This document shows, piece by piece, positions 1 to 9,388 of a stretch of DNA of 62,672 nucleotides (within the stretch, counting starts at the first letter, position 1; every line of letters begins with the position of its first letter). The position numbers and the translations under genes are program-made. The stretch comes from Candidatus Heimdallarchaeota archaeon (GTDB taxonomy: Archaea; Asgardarchaeota; Heimdallarchaeia; JABLTI01): assembly GCA_030614005.1 (NCBI GenBank), contig JAUWKS010000014.1, forward strand, positions 1-62,672, written 5' to 3'. The notes beneath the pieces are model-generated. The model ran no database searches and was not told the DNA's origin. It saw only the letters and a list, made by a program, of their open reading frames with translations.

Positions 1-1
1 A

Positions 2-109
2 AAGTCCTTTTCTCTGGAGATTGCTGAAAGTATTCCTCGTGCTAACACAAAATTACTTGATCTTCAAGCGTTTATTCTTCTCCATGTCCTATTTGTCCAT
101 ATTTCATGA
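2..109 (+). CDS. possible 3' end of a gene cut by the window start
   Basis: One plus-strand frame stays open from the window edge for about 35 codons and ends at a TGA at 107-109. The other frames close earlier. The visible peptide is short and I recognise no family; a chance open frame is quite possible. Between 110 and 265 there is only AT-rich sequence leading to the next gene. Confidence 0.2.
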   Translation, partial: KSFSLEIAESIPRANTKLLDLQAFILLHVLFVHIS

Positions 110-265
110 CAGCAGTTGAAGCCCTTTTAAAGGTCAAAAATCAATAAAAATCTCTTAAAACAACTTTTTCTTTCCACATTTTTTCTTTTTTTTCTTTCTA
201 GCTATTTATGAGTAAAACTTTTAATTCCTTGTGTTATTCCTATTCTGCGTCTCCGAGTGATTTAA

Positions 266-1837
266 TTGTCTAAAGAAGATAAGTTATCTAATGAGACTCC
301 TGCATTTGCAGATGAAAGTCCTCTCAATACTCCCCTTGCTGTTTCTATCAATGGTGATTTTAAAGACTCTGGCAAAAAGAGTTCTGAAAAACCTCAGCTA
401 CACACTTCTATTTTAGTGAGTGCAATTGGCATTGGTATGTTTATGAGTGCACTTGACGAATCCATTATCAACGTTAGTTTACCCACTATTGGTGACTACT
501 TCAATGTTGATCAATTGCGTGTTCAGTGGATAGTCTTAGTGTATCTATTGGTTATTGTAGGATTAACTGCCATTGCAGGATATTTAGGTGACCGGTTAAG
601 CACAAAGTTAATTTTTCAAATTGGTATGATTATATTTGCAATTGGTTCTCTTATTTGCGCTCTTTCTAATTCACTAGAAATGTTAGTTTTTGCTCGAGTA
701 ATTCAAGGTATAGGTGCAACAGGTACTTTGGCAAATGGCAATGCTATTGTAGCTAAATTTACTACCGAGGAAAAAAGAGGCTTGTCTATTGGTCTGACAT
801 CTTTGATTTCTGCATTAGGAGTTGTTATTGGTCCTGTTATTGGTGGTATTATTACACGATATCTTCCTTGGCAATATATTTTCTGGATAAATGTTCCAAT
901 AGGCATTGTTGGCATTATTTATGTTCAATTTGCTATTCCTGGTACTCCTCCTTCCGAAAAATCTAGTGCAAAAGCTGATCTACTTGGTTCTGTTCTTTTT
1001 GCATTGTTCATTACTCTCTTTATTCTTGCTCTAGCTCTCTTTGTAGATCCACTTCTCAATCGTCCTATACTCTGGGCAATCTTTTGTTTTTCAATTAGTT
1101 TAGCATTATTAGCTGCCTTTATTCTCTGGGAAAAGAGAACCTCTAATCCTTTCTTAGATTTATCGCTCTTTAAGAATAAGAAATTTACAATTGGAGTTGT
1201 TTGTGCGTTAATTGTCTATATTTCATTGAATTCTGTTGCCTTCCAATTGCCATTTTTCTTACAAGACATGCTCTCTTACACTACGATGAAGATTGGATTA
1301 ATCATCATTGGAGTACCAATTGGTTTAATGATTATGGCACCAATTTCCGGAAAACTATCTAGTAAAATTGATTCTCGATTACTTTCTACAATTGGTTTGG
1401 GTGCTGTTTTAATCTGTTTGATATGCTTAGGTGTATTTCTCTCCCTAACAATGCCACTTTGGTCTTTTATTCTATTAGCTGCTTTTATTGGCTTGGGCAT
1501 AGGCTTGTTTACTTCACCAAATACTAATTCAATTCTTTCCTCATCTCCGAAAGAGAAATTGGGTGTTGTAAGTGGTTTAATAAGCCTTTCTCGGATTGTT
1601 GGTTATAGTATTGGAACTGCTTTATCAACAACTATTTTCACCTTTATTCTTCAATTCTTCCAAAAAACAAATGGTGGTGAGCTAGACGAGGCAATGAACT
1701 ATGTTCCATCAATGAGAATTCTATTCGGTATTCTCTCTTTGTTTGTAGTAATAGCAATTACAATTTCAGCTTTAAGAGGACCAGAAATTCGATCAAATAC
1801 TTCTCCAGAAGTTATCAGTTTTCCTGTTGAAGAATAG
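266..1837 (+). CDS. MFS drug/proton antiporter, 14-TM DHA2 (EmrB/QacA-like) type
   Basis: This is a 523-residue polytopic membrane protein, probably an exporter of drugs or metabolites driven by proton exchange. After a hydrophilic tail of about 48 residues come about 14 hydrophobic segments. Family signs are the early acidic motif LDESIINVSLP in TM1, the GDR loop between TM2 and TM3, and the antiporter motif C (GVVIGPVIGG) in TM5. The length fits the 14-TM DHA2 group. The start is a TTG preceded by GAGTGAT, which can pair with the 16S 3' end. The next gene starts 33 bases downstream in the same direction, so the two may be co-transcribed. The substrate cannot be read from the sequence. Confidence 0.9.
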   Translation: MSKEDKLSNETPAFADESPLNTPLAVSINGDFKDSGKKSSEKPQLHTSILVSAIGIGMFMSALDESIINVSLPTIGDYFNVDQLRVQWIVLVYLLVIVGLTAIAGYLGDRLSTKLIFQIGMIIFAIGSLICALSNSLEMLVFARVIQGIGATGTLANGNAIVAKFTTEEKRGLSIGLTSLISALGVVIGPVIGGIITRYLPWQYIFWINVPIGIVGIIYVQFAIPGTPPSEKSSAKADLLGSVLFALFITLFILALALFVDPLLNRPILWAIFCFSISLALLAAFILWEKRTSNPFLDLSLFKNKKFTIGVVCALIVYISLNSVAFQLPFFLQDMLSYTTMKIGLIIIGVPIGLMIMAPISGKLSSKIDSRLLSTIGLGAVLICLICLGVFLSLTMPLWSFILLAAFIGLGIGLFTSPNTNSILSSSPKEKLGVVSGLISLSRIVGYSIGTALSTTIFTFILQFFQKTNGGELDEAMNYVPSMRILFGILSLFVVIAITISALRGPEIRSNTSPEVISFPVEE

Positions 1838-1870
1838 TATTCCCTTATTACTAAATAATTAAATAAACAA

Positions 1871-2962
1871 ATGACGAAGAACTTTCACAAGGTTAGTACA
1901 TTGCCTTACAAGTCAGAGATTCTACTTACAAAGAAGCAAATTGACTCCATATTTCTCTCCCATTTTCCACAAGAAAAAATAGTTGCTATTCAAGAGCTTA
2001 CTCGATCATTCATCAATCCTGTTTACAATGTTACTCTGAATAATTCACAAGACTATATTTTGAAAATCAGCAACCCACGTTGGTCAAATAAACAGAAGAG
2101 AGAACTATTTGCTATGGAATTAGCAAGGAAGAAAACTTCTATTCCTATTCCTGAAGTTTTCATCTCAAGTTTTGATAAATTATTAATTCCATATGATTAT
2201 ATGATACAAGAAAAAATACTAGGTGTTGAATTACGAGCAAATATTAACTCCTCTACTATCTCTGAGAATGAATTGCTAAGTATCATCGAAAAGCTAGGTG
2301 AATATCTAGGAGAATTACATTCAATCAAATTTGATTTCTTCGGAGACTTCACCCACTTGGACGCTGAAATTATTTCACAAGAAAGATCAAAAAGAGATAA
2401 ATTTTGGAACACTCAATTTTTAGATTGGCGTTCTTGCTTCAAAGCCTTTTGTTATGATAATTTGCATTGGGTGGATACTTCCAGCTTTCCACAATATCGA
2501 AAGAAAATAATTTCCAAAATTGAGGATTATTCACAGAAAGTATACAATACTGAATCAGCCTGTTTTGTTCATTCTGACATTCAACCCTCAAATATTTTAA
2601 TTGATGAAAACAAAATTACTGGTATTATTGACTTTGAATGGTCTTTTGCTGGATCTGCTAGTTTCGAGTATGCCTTAGTATTAGCAGGTTTGTGTTTTAG
2701 TTCGTTTCCTTCCCTAGAACAAAGCACGCTCTTTTCTTCTTTTTATGGAACAACGGTAGATGCAATCAAGAAATGTTTTTCACAAGGTTATCAGACAACA
2801 TCAAAGGAATTAATTTCTGAAGAACCGGAAGACTTGACAAATTTCATTTGGCTCCTATTTATGATTGGTTCTTGGAATTGGTCTGTAAAATCTTCGACTG
2901 CTGACGAAGTTCAAGACCTAGAAAAGAGCATTCATAATTTGTTTAAACAACTTATTGAATAA
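1871..2962 (+). CDS. aminoglycoside phosphotransferase (APH)/choline-kinase-like kinase
   Basis: A cytosolic small-molecule kinase of 363 residues with the protein-kinase-like fold of the APH family. Near residue 235 it has the catalytic loop HSDIQPSNIL (catalytic Asp and Mg-binding Asn), followed by the DFG-equivalent GIIDFEW. The N-terminal lobe has a YILKIS strand with a likely ATP-binding lysine. The family phosphorylates aminoglycosides, choline, homoserine, methylthioribose and other small alcohols; the substrate here is unknown. Its position right after an exporter gene is compatible with a resistance pair, but this is inference only. Confidence 0.8.
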   Translation: MTKNFHKVSTLPYKSEILLTKKQIDSIFLSHFPQEKIVAIQELTRSFINPVYNVTLNNSQDYILKISNPRWSNKQKRELFAMELARKKTSIPIPEVFISSFDKLLIPYDYMIQEKILGVELRANINSSTISENELLSIIEKLGEYLGELHSIKFDFFGDFTHLDAEIISQERSKRDKFWNTQFLDWRSCFKAFCYDNLHWVDTSSFPQYRKKIISKIEDYSQKVYNTESACFVHSDIQPSNILIDENKITGIIDFEWSFAGSASFEYALVLAGLCFSSFPSLEQSTLFSSFYGTTVDAIKKCFSQGYQTTSKELISEEPEDLTNFIWLLFMIGSWNWSVKSSTADEVQDLEKSIHNLFKQLIE

Positions 2963-3064
2963 ACTACTTTTTCTAACATTATAAATAATTTTATATTCCC
3001 TATTATTGAAGGGTTATATCAAGGGGTTATAAACCTCCTAAAACTTTGCCGAAGGACTTCCAAA

Positions 3065-4324
3065 ATGCACCATAGACAAATGAAAACTTTACTGATCATT
3101 GTATCAATTCTAATTCTCCCTTTGAATAATTCTAAATTAACTCACTCTAACAATGTTTCTGGTTACTCTAATTCTCCTAAATTTCAACAGATAATAATTA
3201 ACGCAGGTGCTGATCAAGAACTTATTATCTATACTCATGATAGTTTTTTAGCATGGGGTTTGGATCCCCAGACAACACTAAACGCTGCGTTTTCTGATTG
3301 GGGTGTTGCTAATGATGTTACAATAAACCTCAAACTATTTGGTGGAATGGTTAATGCTCTTAACAGTCTTATTTTTGAGAAAAATGCTCCGGTAGCTGAT
3401 GTTGTTATTGGTCTGGATTCAATAATGGTCAATCGAGCTAAAGACGCTGAAGTTCTAATGCCTTACACGGATGCCAACTTAGAGAATATTTCAACTTCAC
3501 TTATTGCTGCTCTTGACCCAGAAAAGTATCTCTTGCCAATTGATTATGGATTAATTGCTTTAATTTTTGACACTGAATTTATTTCTGCATCAAACTCTCC
3601 TGAATTAGCTGATTTAACTTTTGATAATCTCTTAACCGCTTTTGGCGAGGATTTTGTGGTTCAAGATCCAACTCTAAGTGCAACTGGTATAAACTTCCTT
3701 CTCTATCAAATTATCTTTTACAAAGAAATATTAGATCAAGATTGGAAGGACTGGTGGAGAGCAGCGAAAGGATTAGTAACAATTAGTCGAAGTTGGTCTG
3801 ATTCTTGGAGTCGAGTTTTTAGTGATAAGCAAGATCATATGATGGTTTCTTATGGTACAGATCCTGCCTATAATGCCTTTTTCAATTACAGCTTTGAACA
3901 AAATGCAGCATTAATTAGTAAAGATTCCACAAAATATAGTTGGATGCAAATTGAAGGGATTGGGTTGGTTAACGGTGCAACAAATGTTACTTTAGCAAAA
4001 TCCTATATTGATTTTGCCCTTAGTCCTGCGTTTCAAAATCTTCTTGCATTAAACAATTGGATGTTTCCAGCCAATACTGAAGTTGCATTGCCTCCTAGCT
4101 ATGATTATGCTATAACAGCGGAAAACGTCACAATCTTGAACGATTTTGTTACTCCAGAATATATTGGAGCTAATTATCAAATATGGTTGAATGAATGGGA
4201 ACAATTAATATTCGATACTGGTTTCTGGTGGCTTTGGGTACTCATACCTGCTGTTGTCGCATTAATTGCAATAATTGCTACTGTTGTGATATTTACTCGA
4301 AGTAAGAAATTAGATATTGAATAA
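3065..4324 (+). CDS. thiamine-type ABC transporter substrate-binding protein, membrane-anchored
   Basis: A secreted solute-binding protein of 419 residues. It has an N-terminal hydrophobic signal segment (about residues 7-22). The mature domain begins with LIIYTHDSFLAWG, which resembles the start of ThiB/TbpA-type thiamine-binding proteins, and ends in one hydrophobic helix (about 390-412) followed by a short basic tail. The C-terminal helix replaces a lipid anchor, as is usual in archaea. No permease or ATPase gene is adjacent, so its transporter must be encoded elsewhere. I looked for a TPP riboswitch in the upstream gap and found none. Related iron- or polyamine-binding families are a less likely alternative. 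Confidence 0.75.
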   Translation: MHHRQMKTLLIIVSILILPLNNSKLTHSNNVSGYSNSPKFQQIIINAGADQELIIYTHDSFLAWGLDPQTTLNAAFSDWGVANDVTINLKLFGGMVNALNSLIFEKNAPVADVVIGLDSIMVNRAKDAEVLMPYTDANLENISTSLIAALDPEKYLLPIDYGLIALIFDTEFISASNSPELADLTFDNLLTAFGEDFVVQDPTLSATGINFLLYQIIFYKEILDQDWKDWWRAAKGLVTISRSWSDSWSRVFSDKQDHMMVSYGTDPAYNAFFNYSFEQNAALISKDSTKYSWMQIEGIGLVNGATNVTLAKSYIDFALSPAFQNLLALNNWMFPANTEVALPPSYDYAITAENVTILNDFVTPEYIGANYQIWLNEWEQLIFDTGFWWLWVLIPAVVALIAIIATVVIFTRSKKLDIE

Positions 4325-4332
4325 ATGGAAAT

Positions 4333-4349
4333 TGAAAGTATATCTTTCA
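4333..4349. terminator. hairpin between convergent genes
   Basis: Six-base-pair stem (TGAAAG/CTTTCA) with a 5-base loop, 9 bases past the stop of the binding-protein gene, followed by T-rich sequence. It lies between two convergent genes and could end transcription from the left. Confidence 0.45.
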
Positions 4350-4354
4350 TTTGC

Positions 4355-5179
4355 TTATTTTTTCCCTGCATTGCGAATTTTTTTTCTCAGTATTGGTCGA
4401 AGTATAGCATATCTTGCTTTTAACTGTAAATAACGAATTTTTGAGAACGGCTTAACACAATGAAGACAAGAATCCATTATACCTTCGAGGTCCAATCCTT
4501 GTGGTTTTATCTCTTGATTTATGACTCCTTTGTATCCAATTCTCTTTAAGAAAAACAAGAAATCGTTAAAGGGCATTTCTCCAAGTCCAAGGGGGAGATG
4601 TACGTCTTCTTCCTTTGTGCTATCTTGTAGATGTACGTAAACGATTTCTTTCACTAATTCTTTTGGTACATCTAGCCAGTTTTTCCAATCAGTTAAGTAT
4701 CTATGAGCAGCATCAATTGTATGTCCAGCTAATTTTTTACCTAAAATATCTTTAGCTTTGAAATAGAAATCCATGAATTCATCATCAGGTTGCCATGGGA
4801 TGTTCTCTAAGACAATTGGAGTATCTATTTTCTGTAAGCGTTCTATTAATAAATCAAAATTAGAATCTGGTGACTCAGGTGGGTGTGATAATGTAAATAG
4901 CATATTCATTTCTTTGTGATGTTCATTTACAAATTCAATTACATTCTCTGCTTTCTTTGCATTCTCTTTTGTTGTGGAGCCTAAATCATATCCTTCTAAA
5001 CCAAAAATTGGCAAATGGAAAGTGGTTGTTAATTTACCCAAATTATCAATAACACCGGCAATATCTGGAATAATCCTTTCATTTACCTCAATATGATCTA
5101 GTTTTATCGCGTGTGCAAACGGAATCAAATTCCCAGCTGTTATTCCCTCATAAGGTTCAATAGTTATTCCAATCTTCAT
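4355..5179 (-). CDS. sugar phosphate isomerase/epimerase-like TIM barrel (AP endonuclease family 2 fold)
   Basis: A 274-residue protein of the xylose isomerase-like TIM-barrel superfamily. Likely divalent metal ligands sit at strand ends in the expected order: Glu in VLENIPW (about 143), His/Asp in HTIDAAH (about 172-178), His in YVHLQDS (about 201), and Glu in INQEIKP (about 246). The family contains sugar isomerases, epimerases and endonuclease IV. Endonuclease IV has more conserved His residues than seen here, so an isomerase/epimerase is more likely. It is the last gene of a minus-strand run, 73 bases downstream of an ArsR-type regulator. The substrate is unknown. Confidence 0.75.
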   Translation of the reverse strand: MKIGITIEPYEGITAGNLIPFAHAIKLDHIEVNERIIPDIAGVIDNLGKLTTTFHLPIFGLEGYDLGSTTKENAKKAENVIEFVNEHHKEMNMLFTLSHPPESPDSNFDLLIERLQKIDTPIVLENIPWQPDDEFMDFYFKAKDILGKKLAGHTIDAAHRYLTDWKNWLDVPKELVKEIVYVHLQDSTKEEDVHLPLGLGEMPFNDFLFFLKRIGYKGVINQEIKPQGLDLEGIMDSCLHCVKPFSKIRYLQLKARYAILRPILRKKIRNAGKK

Positions 5180-5218
5180 AATGAATAAAAATTGCGCAAT
5201 AAAAATAAAAGAGTTTTC

Positions 5219-5237
5219 GGTCAGAAATATTCTGACC
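5219..5237 (-). terminator. perfect 8-bp hairpin between two minus-strand genes
   Basis: GGTCAGAA, a 3-base spacer and TTCTGACC form a perfect inverted repeat between the regulator stop and the isomerase start. It may terminate the regulator transcript or be an operator for the isomerase gene; a T-rich tract follows on the minus strand, but not immediately. Confidence 0.4.
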
Positions 5238-5251
5238 TTTTGCTGATTTTT

Positions 5252-5878
5252 TTACAATTTAATAAATTTCATAAGCTCGTTACGAATTTCTTTACAACGT
5301 TCATCATCCGCAGCTAACTGATTAGAAACAAAATTCAGAACATCACGAATTTTATTTTCAGGAATATTACCTTTAATTGCTTTAGCTACTTTTACAACAA
5401 TCCCATGTCGTCGAGAACCATATTCATCTACCAGTTTTTGCGCTTCTTCCAATTCCTTTTTTGAAAGGTTAAAATTAAAACCGTTGTTTACGAAAAACAT
5501 TAGAGGTTCTGTTACATGTCCTTCTTCTCTTTCAATCTCATCGATTGTACTGGCTAATACAAAAGCTGGTGCTGTTCTTTCATAATATGTGATTGATGTT
5601 CTCTTCTTCTTTTCTTCTTTTGCTACTCTAACAAAACCATTTTCTAAAAGAAGATCTAAATGGTGATAACATTTCGGAGCAGATACGCCTAATTTTCTAG
5701 CTATTTCAGGAACAGTTATTTCCTTTCGAATTGTTCCATCTTCATTTTCAATGCCTTCGCGCATTGTTCGTAAAATCTTACGTCTCATGGGATCTACAAG
5801 AATCTTGATTTTTTCTGGATCAGAAACAACTTTTACTATATTGTCTGATACATCATCAATGCTTTTGTTGGGGGACAT
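5252..5878 (-). CDS. ArsR-like winged-helix transcriptional regulator
   Basis: A 208-residue DNA-binding protein. Residues about 25-100 form a winged helix of ArsR/HTH_20 type: a LVDPMRRKILRTM helix, a recognition-helix region around ARKLGVSAPKCYHHLDLL, and a wing with KKKRTSITYYER. The C-terminal 100 residues are helical and may dimerise or sense a ligand. No obvious metal-binding Cys cluster is visible, so it is not a classical metal sensor. It lies among small-molecule metabolism genes and may control them. Its own upstream region (5879-6044) contains two AACATTTA copies in tandem and a TATA-like stretch, but no clear palindrome. Confidence 0.8.
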   Translation of the reverse strand: MSPNKSIDDVSDNIVKVVSDPEKIKILVDPMRRKILRTMREGIENEDGTIRKEITVPEIARKLGVSAPKCYHHLDLLLENGFVRVAKEEKKKRTSITYYERTAPAFVLASTIDEIEREEGHVTEPLMFFVNNGFNFNLSKKELEEAQKLVDEYGSRRHGIVVKVAKAIKGNIPENKIRDVLNFVSNQLAADDERCKEIRNELMKFIKL

Positions 5879-6044
5879 TAATACTATTCCTTCCTTTTTA
5901 TTGTTAAATATTTTTTTTACTATTCTACTACCACTTTCAAAGATGATATTTCACTATTATATATCTTACTTTAGTAATTAATTTCGATTATTACTCCAAA
6001 ACATTTAAACATTTAATACAATTTAAACGTTTTTTACCTTCTGC

Positions 6045-7049
6045 TCATTTTTGTCGCTTTTTAAGATACTTTACAATAATTTCGACTATATTATCAGGGA
6101 TATTGATTGGTATAACACATCCTGGCGCGATTATTAATCTTCGTCCATTAACAGAATCAATTACTTTTTGAATTGCATTCCTTAGTTTCTCATCTGTAGA
6201 ATTGAGTAAAAATTGTTGTTCTTCAATTCCACCCATTAAAACACCATCAAATTTTGTGAATGCATCTTTAATATCAGGAGGTGTTAATTGATCATGCCAA
6301 TTCAAAGCTTCTGCTGGATAATTTTGTGCTATGAGATTAAACATAATGTTATTTCCGTGGATATGAATTATGTTGAATTTTGCTTTATTCTTGATTGCTT
6401 CTAGAATTTCTAAATCGTTTTTCATACCATATTCTTTGTACTGCTCTTCTGTCAAGAAATCATAAGTTGCTTCTTGTGTTGCGATGAACATACCAATGGC
6501 TCCTTTCTCAATCGATATTTTGGAGAATTCAATCATTGCTTTTGTAATGATTTTTAATCCCTCTTTCAGAGCTGCTGGATTTTCCAGCATTGTTTTCTTT
6601 ACCAATTCTCTATTTTCCACCAATTTTCCTGCAATCATTAGTGGATTGAATATTGTTTCAACAAACGGAGTATCATCCTTCAATCCTTCTCGTATTAAAT
6701 CCAATGCTTTAAGTTGCTCTCCAAACATACCATCATTTACGTCAAGCTCTTCTAAAGTTGCCCAATCATCCATAGTTTTTACTCTATAGCTGGTACAAAA
6801 CGCAGAACCAGATACTTTCTTTTCATCAAAATCTATTTCACATCCCCAATCTGTAACACAATATCTTCCATTTGGACTAACTTTCATAACAAGTGAATCG
6901 AATTTTTCATTATATGCTAGCTGCTTTTTTGCTAATCTATCCGCATACAAGTCATCTATTGGGAAATGCCTCCAAACTGCATGTGGAGTTGTTTCTAGTT
7001 CTTCTCCATTTATTACATCATTTAACAATTCTATTTTGGATTTCTTCAT
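6045..7049 (-). CDS. uroporphyrinogen decarboxylase (URO-D) superfamily protein
   Basis: A protein of about 334 residues of the URO-D/methylcobamide:CoM methyltransferase superfamily. It shows the N-terminal substrate region, a central GAIGMFIATQEATYDFLT segment, and the C-terminal IHIHGNN and APGCVIPINIP segments typical of this fold. Real haem-pathway HemE would show the FAGRYMPEY-type N-terminus, which is absent. It is therefore more likely a methyltransferase or uncharacterised URO-D paralogue. A TTG 15 bases upstream (7064) could also start it, but the ATG at 7049 follows the purine-rich GAGAGAAGA. It lies just downstream of the small beta-rich protein gene and is probably in its operon. 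Confidence 0.75.
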   Translation of the reverse strand: MKKSKIELLNDVINGEELETTPHAVWRHFPIDDLYADRLAKKQLAYNEKFDSLVMKVSPNGRYCVTDWGCEIDFDEKKVSGSAFCTSYRVKTMDDWATLEELDVNDGMFGEQLKALDLIREGLKDDTPFVETIFNPLMIAGKLVENRELVKKTMLENPAALKEGLKIITKAMIEFSKISIEKGAIGMFIATQEATYDFLTEEQYKEYGMKNDLEILEAIKNKAKFNIIHIHGNNIMFNLIAQNYPAEALNWHDQLTPPDIKDAFTKFDGVLMGGIEEQQFLLNSTDEKLRNAIQKVIDSVNGRRLIIAPGCVIPINIPDNIVEIIVKYLKKRQK

Positions 7050-7075
7050 TGTTTCTTCTCTCAAAATAATGTCTT

Positions 7076-7510
7076 TTATTGGACTGTTACTTTAATTTTT
7101 TTTGCATTTCCTTTTTCTGCGATTATTGTGTATGTTCCTTTTTCTAAGTCCTTTACTTCAATAACAGTACTAAATGGTTTTAATGCCTGTCCAGACATCG
7201 TCCCTGCTTTTTTTGCTCCTATTACTGATAGGATGATTTCATTTTCTTGGACATTTGCATAATCGTCATCAAGTTTGTATCCTAAATCAGGAAAATTCCC
7301 ACTAACTGAAATCTTCAATATTTCTCCTCCTTTTATTGTGCTTGGAGCAGACATTTTGCTTATCCAAGATGATTTTTTCGTGAAAGCACCTGTCTTCTTT
7401 TCAGGAGTTTTTGAGGAACCACCTTTTCCACTTCTTGGAATTGGTTGCGTTATTTGTTCTTTCGATTGTTTCTTCTCTTTTTTTGAAAACCATTTTTTAA
7501 AAAAGGACAT
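7076..7510 (-). CDS. small protein with basic tail and C-terminal beta-sandwich-like domain
   Basis: A 144-residue protein that I cannot assign. The first 55 residues are very rich in Lys, Ser, Gly and Pro and look disordered. Residues about 55-144 alternate short hydrophobic strands and turns (ILKISVSG, EIILSVIG, STVIEVKDL, GTYTIIAEKG, KIKVTVQ), as in an Ig-like or carbohydrate-binding beta sandwich. It has no signal peptide or membrane helix. The start ATG is preceded by AGGTGA at good spacing. It is the first gene of the minus-strand run with the URO-D-like gene. Confidence 0.6.
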   Translation of the reverse strand: MSFFKKWFSKKEKKQSKEQITQPIPRSGKGGSSKTPEKKTGAFTKKSSWISKMSAPSTIKGGEILKISVSGNFPDLGYKLDDDYANVQENEIILSVIGAKKAGTMSGQALKPFSTVIEVKDLEKGTYTIIAEKGNAKKIKVTVQ

Positions 7511-7690
7511 CTGTATTTTTCACCTAACTTGTGTATCTACGATTCAATTAATATGATTTAAATTTAAGGTTTCTCTTACAAAAAAATACTTGATTTCTGT
7601 TCAAATTTGAGGTAATAATTTACACAAAACTTTAATTTAGATAATTTTCAACAATTCATCAGCAGATATTTCCTCTTAGGTTTGATACGA

Positions 7691-9352
7691 ATGCCAGTAA
7701 TAGATATCCCCCTCGCAAAACTCAATAAACTACTTGGTAAAGACCTCACTGTAGATGAGATTGAAGAATATTCTCTACAACTGGGCACCAAAATCGATGA
7801 TAAACGTGAAGATAGCATTAAAATTGAATATGATCCAAATAGACCTGATTTTTGTAGTATTCCTGGTTTTGCTCGAGCATTGAAAGGTATTATTGGCCTT
7901 GAAACTGGTTTACCTAAATATGCATTGAAAGGTAGTGGCATTAAAGTCAAAGTCGAGACATCTGTTGCAAAAGTACGACCAATAATTAAATGCGCCGTAA
8001 TACGGGGAGTCAATTTAGACGCAGATGACATTGCTGACTTAATGCATACACAGGAAACTCTTCATTGGGTTATCGGTAGGGATCGAAAAAAAGTCAGTAT
8101 TGGCATTCATGATATGAAAGATTTAGCCCCTCCCTACAAATACTATGGAGTTAAAGCAGATAGTCATCCATTTGTTCCTCTTGGCGAGAACGTGGAAATG
8201 ACTCCTCAACAAATCTGTAAGGATCATCCGAAAGGGTCTAAATATGCTCATTTAGTTCAACCAGATGGTATTGTTCCTTTTCTAGTGGATAATAATGAAG
8301 GTGTTTTGTCATTCCCTCCTATTATAAATGGGATTTTAACACTTGTAACAGAAAAAACAAAGGATATCTTCATTGATGCTACTGGTACAGATGACCGCGC
8401 AGTCACAAATGCACTTGAAATTCTAACCTCTTCCTTTGCTGAAAATGGTTATCAAGTTGAAACTGTAACTATTGAAATGTCTGATGGACAGAAAATCGCT
8501 ACTCCTACTTTTGCAGCAACTTTAAAACAATTGCATCCAAAATATGTTGCTGAGATTCTAGGTCTAGAATTGACTCGAGATGAACTCATTAAATATCTCT
8601 TGAAAGCTAGATATGGCATTGATAAATCTACCAAAGAAGGAAAAACTATTCCAGTACAAGTTCCTTCCTACAGAGTTGATGTTCTTCATGAAGTCGATCT
8701 CATAGAAGATGTTGCAATAGCTTATGGTTATCATCTAATGGAACCTGAAATCGATGATATTGTTTTCTATGGTTCTCAACATCCTGTATTCAGAATGCAA
8801 AATAAATGCAGAGAAATTCTAATTGGATTGGGGTTCATTGAAATGGTAAGTTATACACTCGTTTCTAGAAACTGGCATTATTCAAAAATGCGAACTGAAG
8901 GAAATCCAATTGAGCTATTAAATCCGGTAAGTAGTGAATTCAATATTTTCCGTGATAGTATAGTTCCTAGTTTAATCAACATTCTACAAAAAAACAAACC
9001 CCATTCTCTTCCACAGAAAATATTCGAAGTAGGAGACATCTCAAGAAGAGATGATTCACTAGAAACAAAAGCCTCTCGAGAGATTTTCTTAAGTGGTGCA
9101 ATTATTCATCCTAAAATGAATTTTGTTGAAATTAAATCAAATGTAGAAGCAATCCTAAAAGCGCTTGGAGTTAAAAAATACAAACTTCAAAGTGCATCTC
9201 ATCCAAGCTTCTTCGATGGTAGATGTGCAAAGATAATGGTTAAAGGTTCAAAGATTGGTATTTTTGGAGAAATACATCCTGAAGTCCTTACAAATTTTGA
9301 GCTTGAAAATCCTGTAGGTGCATTTGAAATCGAAGTAGAGAAACTTTTCTAA
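7691..9352 (+). CDS. pheT: phenylalanyl-tRNA synthetase beta subunit, archaeal type
   Basis: The beta subunit of heterotetrameric PheRS, which charges tRNA-Phe together with PheS. At about 553 residues it has the short archaeal/eukaryotic form, without the N-terminal EMAP-like domain of bacteria. Visible landmarks are the B1-like start MPVIDIPLAKL, EYDPNRPDFCS near residue 45, the B3/4 editing region, a B5 domain around IPVQVPSYRVDVLHEVDLIEDVAIAYG, and the catalytic-like B6/B7 part ending in IFGEIHPEVLTNFEL. I prefer the ATG at 7691 because family members start MP; a TTG at 7682 is an alternative. It is convergent with pheS, unlike the usual bacterial operon. Confidence 0.95.
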   Translation: MPVIDIPLAKLNKLLGKDLTVDEIEEYSLQLGTKIDDKREDSIKIEYDPNRPDFCSIPGFARALKGIIGLETGLPKYALKGSGIKVKVETSVAKVRPIIKCAVIRGVNLDADDIADLMHTQETLHWVIGRDRKKVSIGIHDMKDLAPPYKYYGVKADSHPFVPLGENVEMTPQQICKDHPKGSKYAHLVQPDGIVPFLVDNNEGVLSFPPIINGILTLVTEKTKDIFIDATGTDDRAVTNALEILTSSFAENGYQVETVTIEMSDGQKIATPTFAATLKQLHPKYVAEILGLELTRDELIKYLLKARYGIDKSTKEGKTIPVQVPSYRVDVLHEVDLIEDVAIAYGYHLMEPEIDDIVFYGSQHPVFRMQNKCREILIGLGFIEMVSYTLVSRNWHYSKMRTEGNPIELLNPVSSEFNIFRDSIVPSLINILQKNKPHSLPQKIFEVGDISRRDDSLETKASREIFLSGAIIHPKMNFVEIKSNVEAILKALGVKKYKLQSASHPSFFDGRCAKIMVKGSKIGIFGEIHPEVLTNFELENPVGAFEIEVEKLF

Positions 9353-9388
9353 ACGAAAAAAATTTTTTTGAAAGCTGATTTCTAACTT

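Noticed and set aside
2963..3064. TPP riboswitch before the thiamine-type binding protein
   Set aside because: No CUGAGA-type core or matching second half is present in the gap.
6045..7049. True HemE uroporphyrinogen decarboxylase
   Set aside because: The conserved N-terminal substrate-binding motif of HemE is not present and there are no haem genes around.
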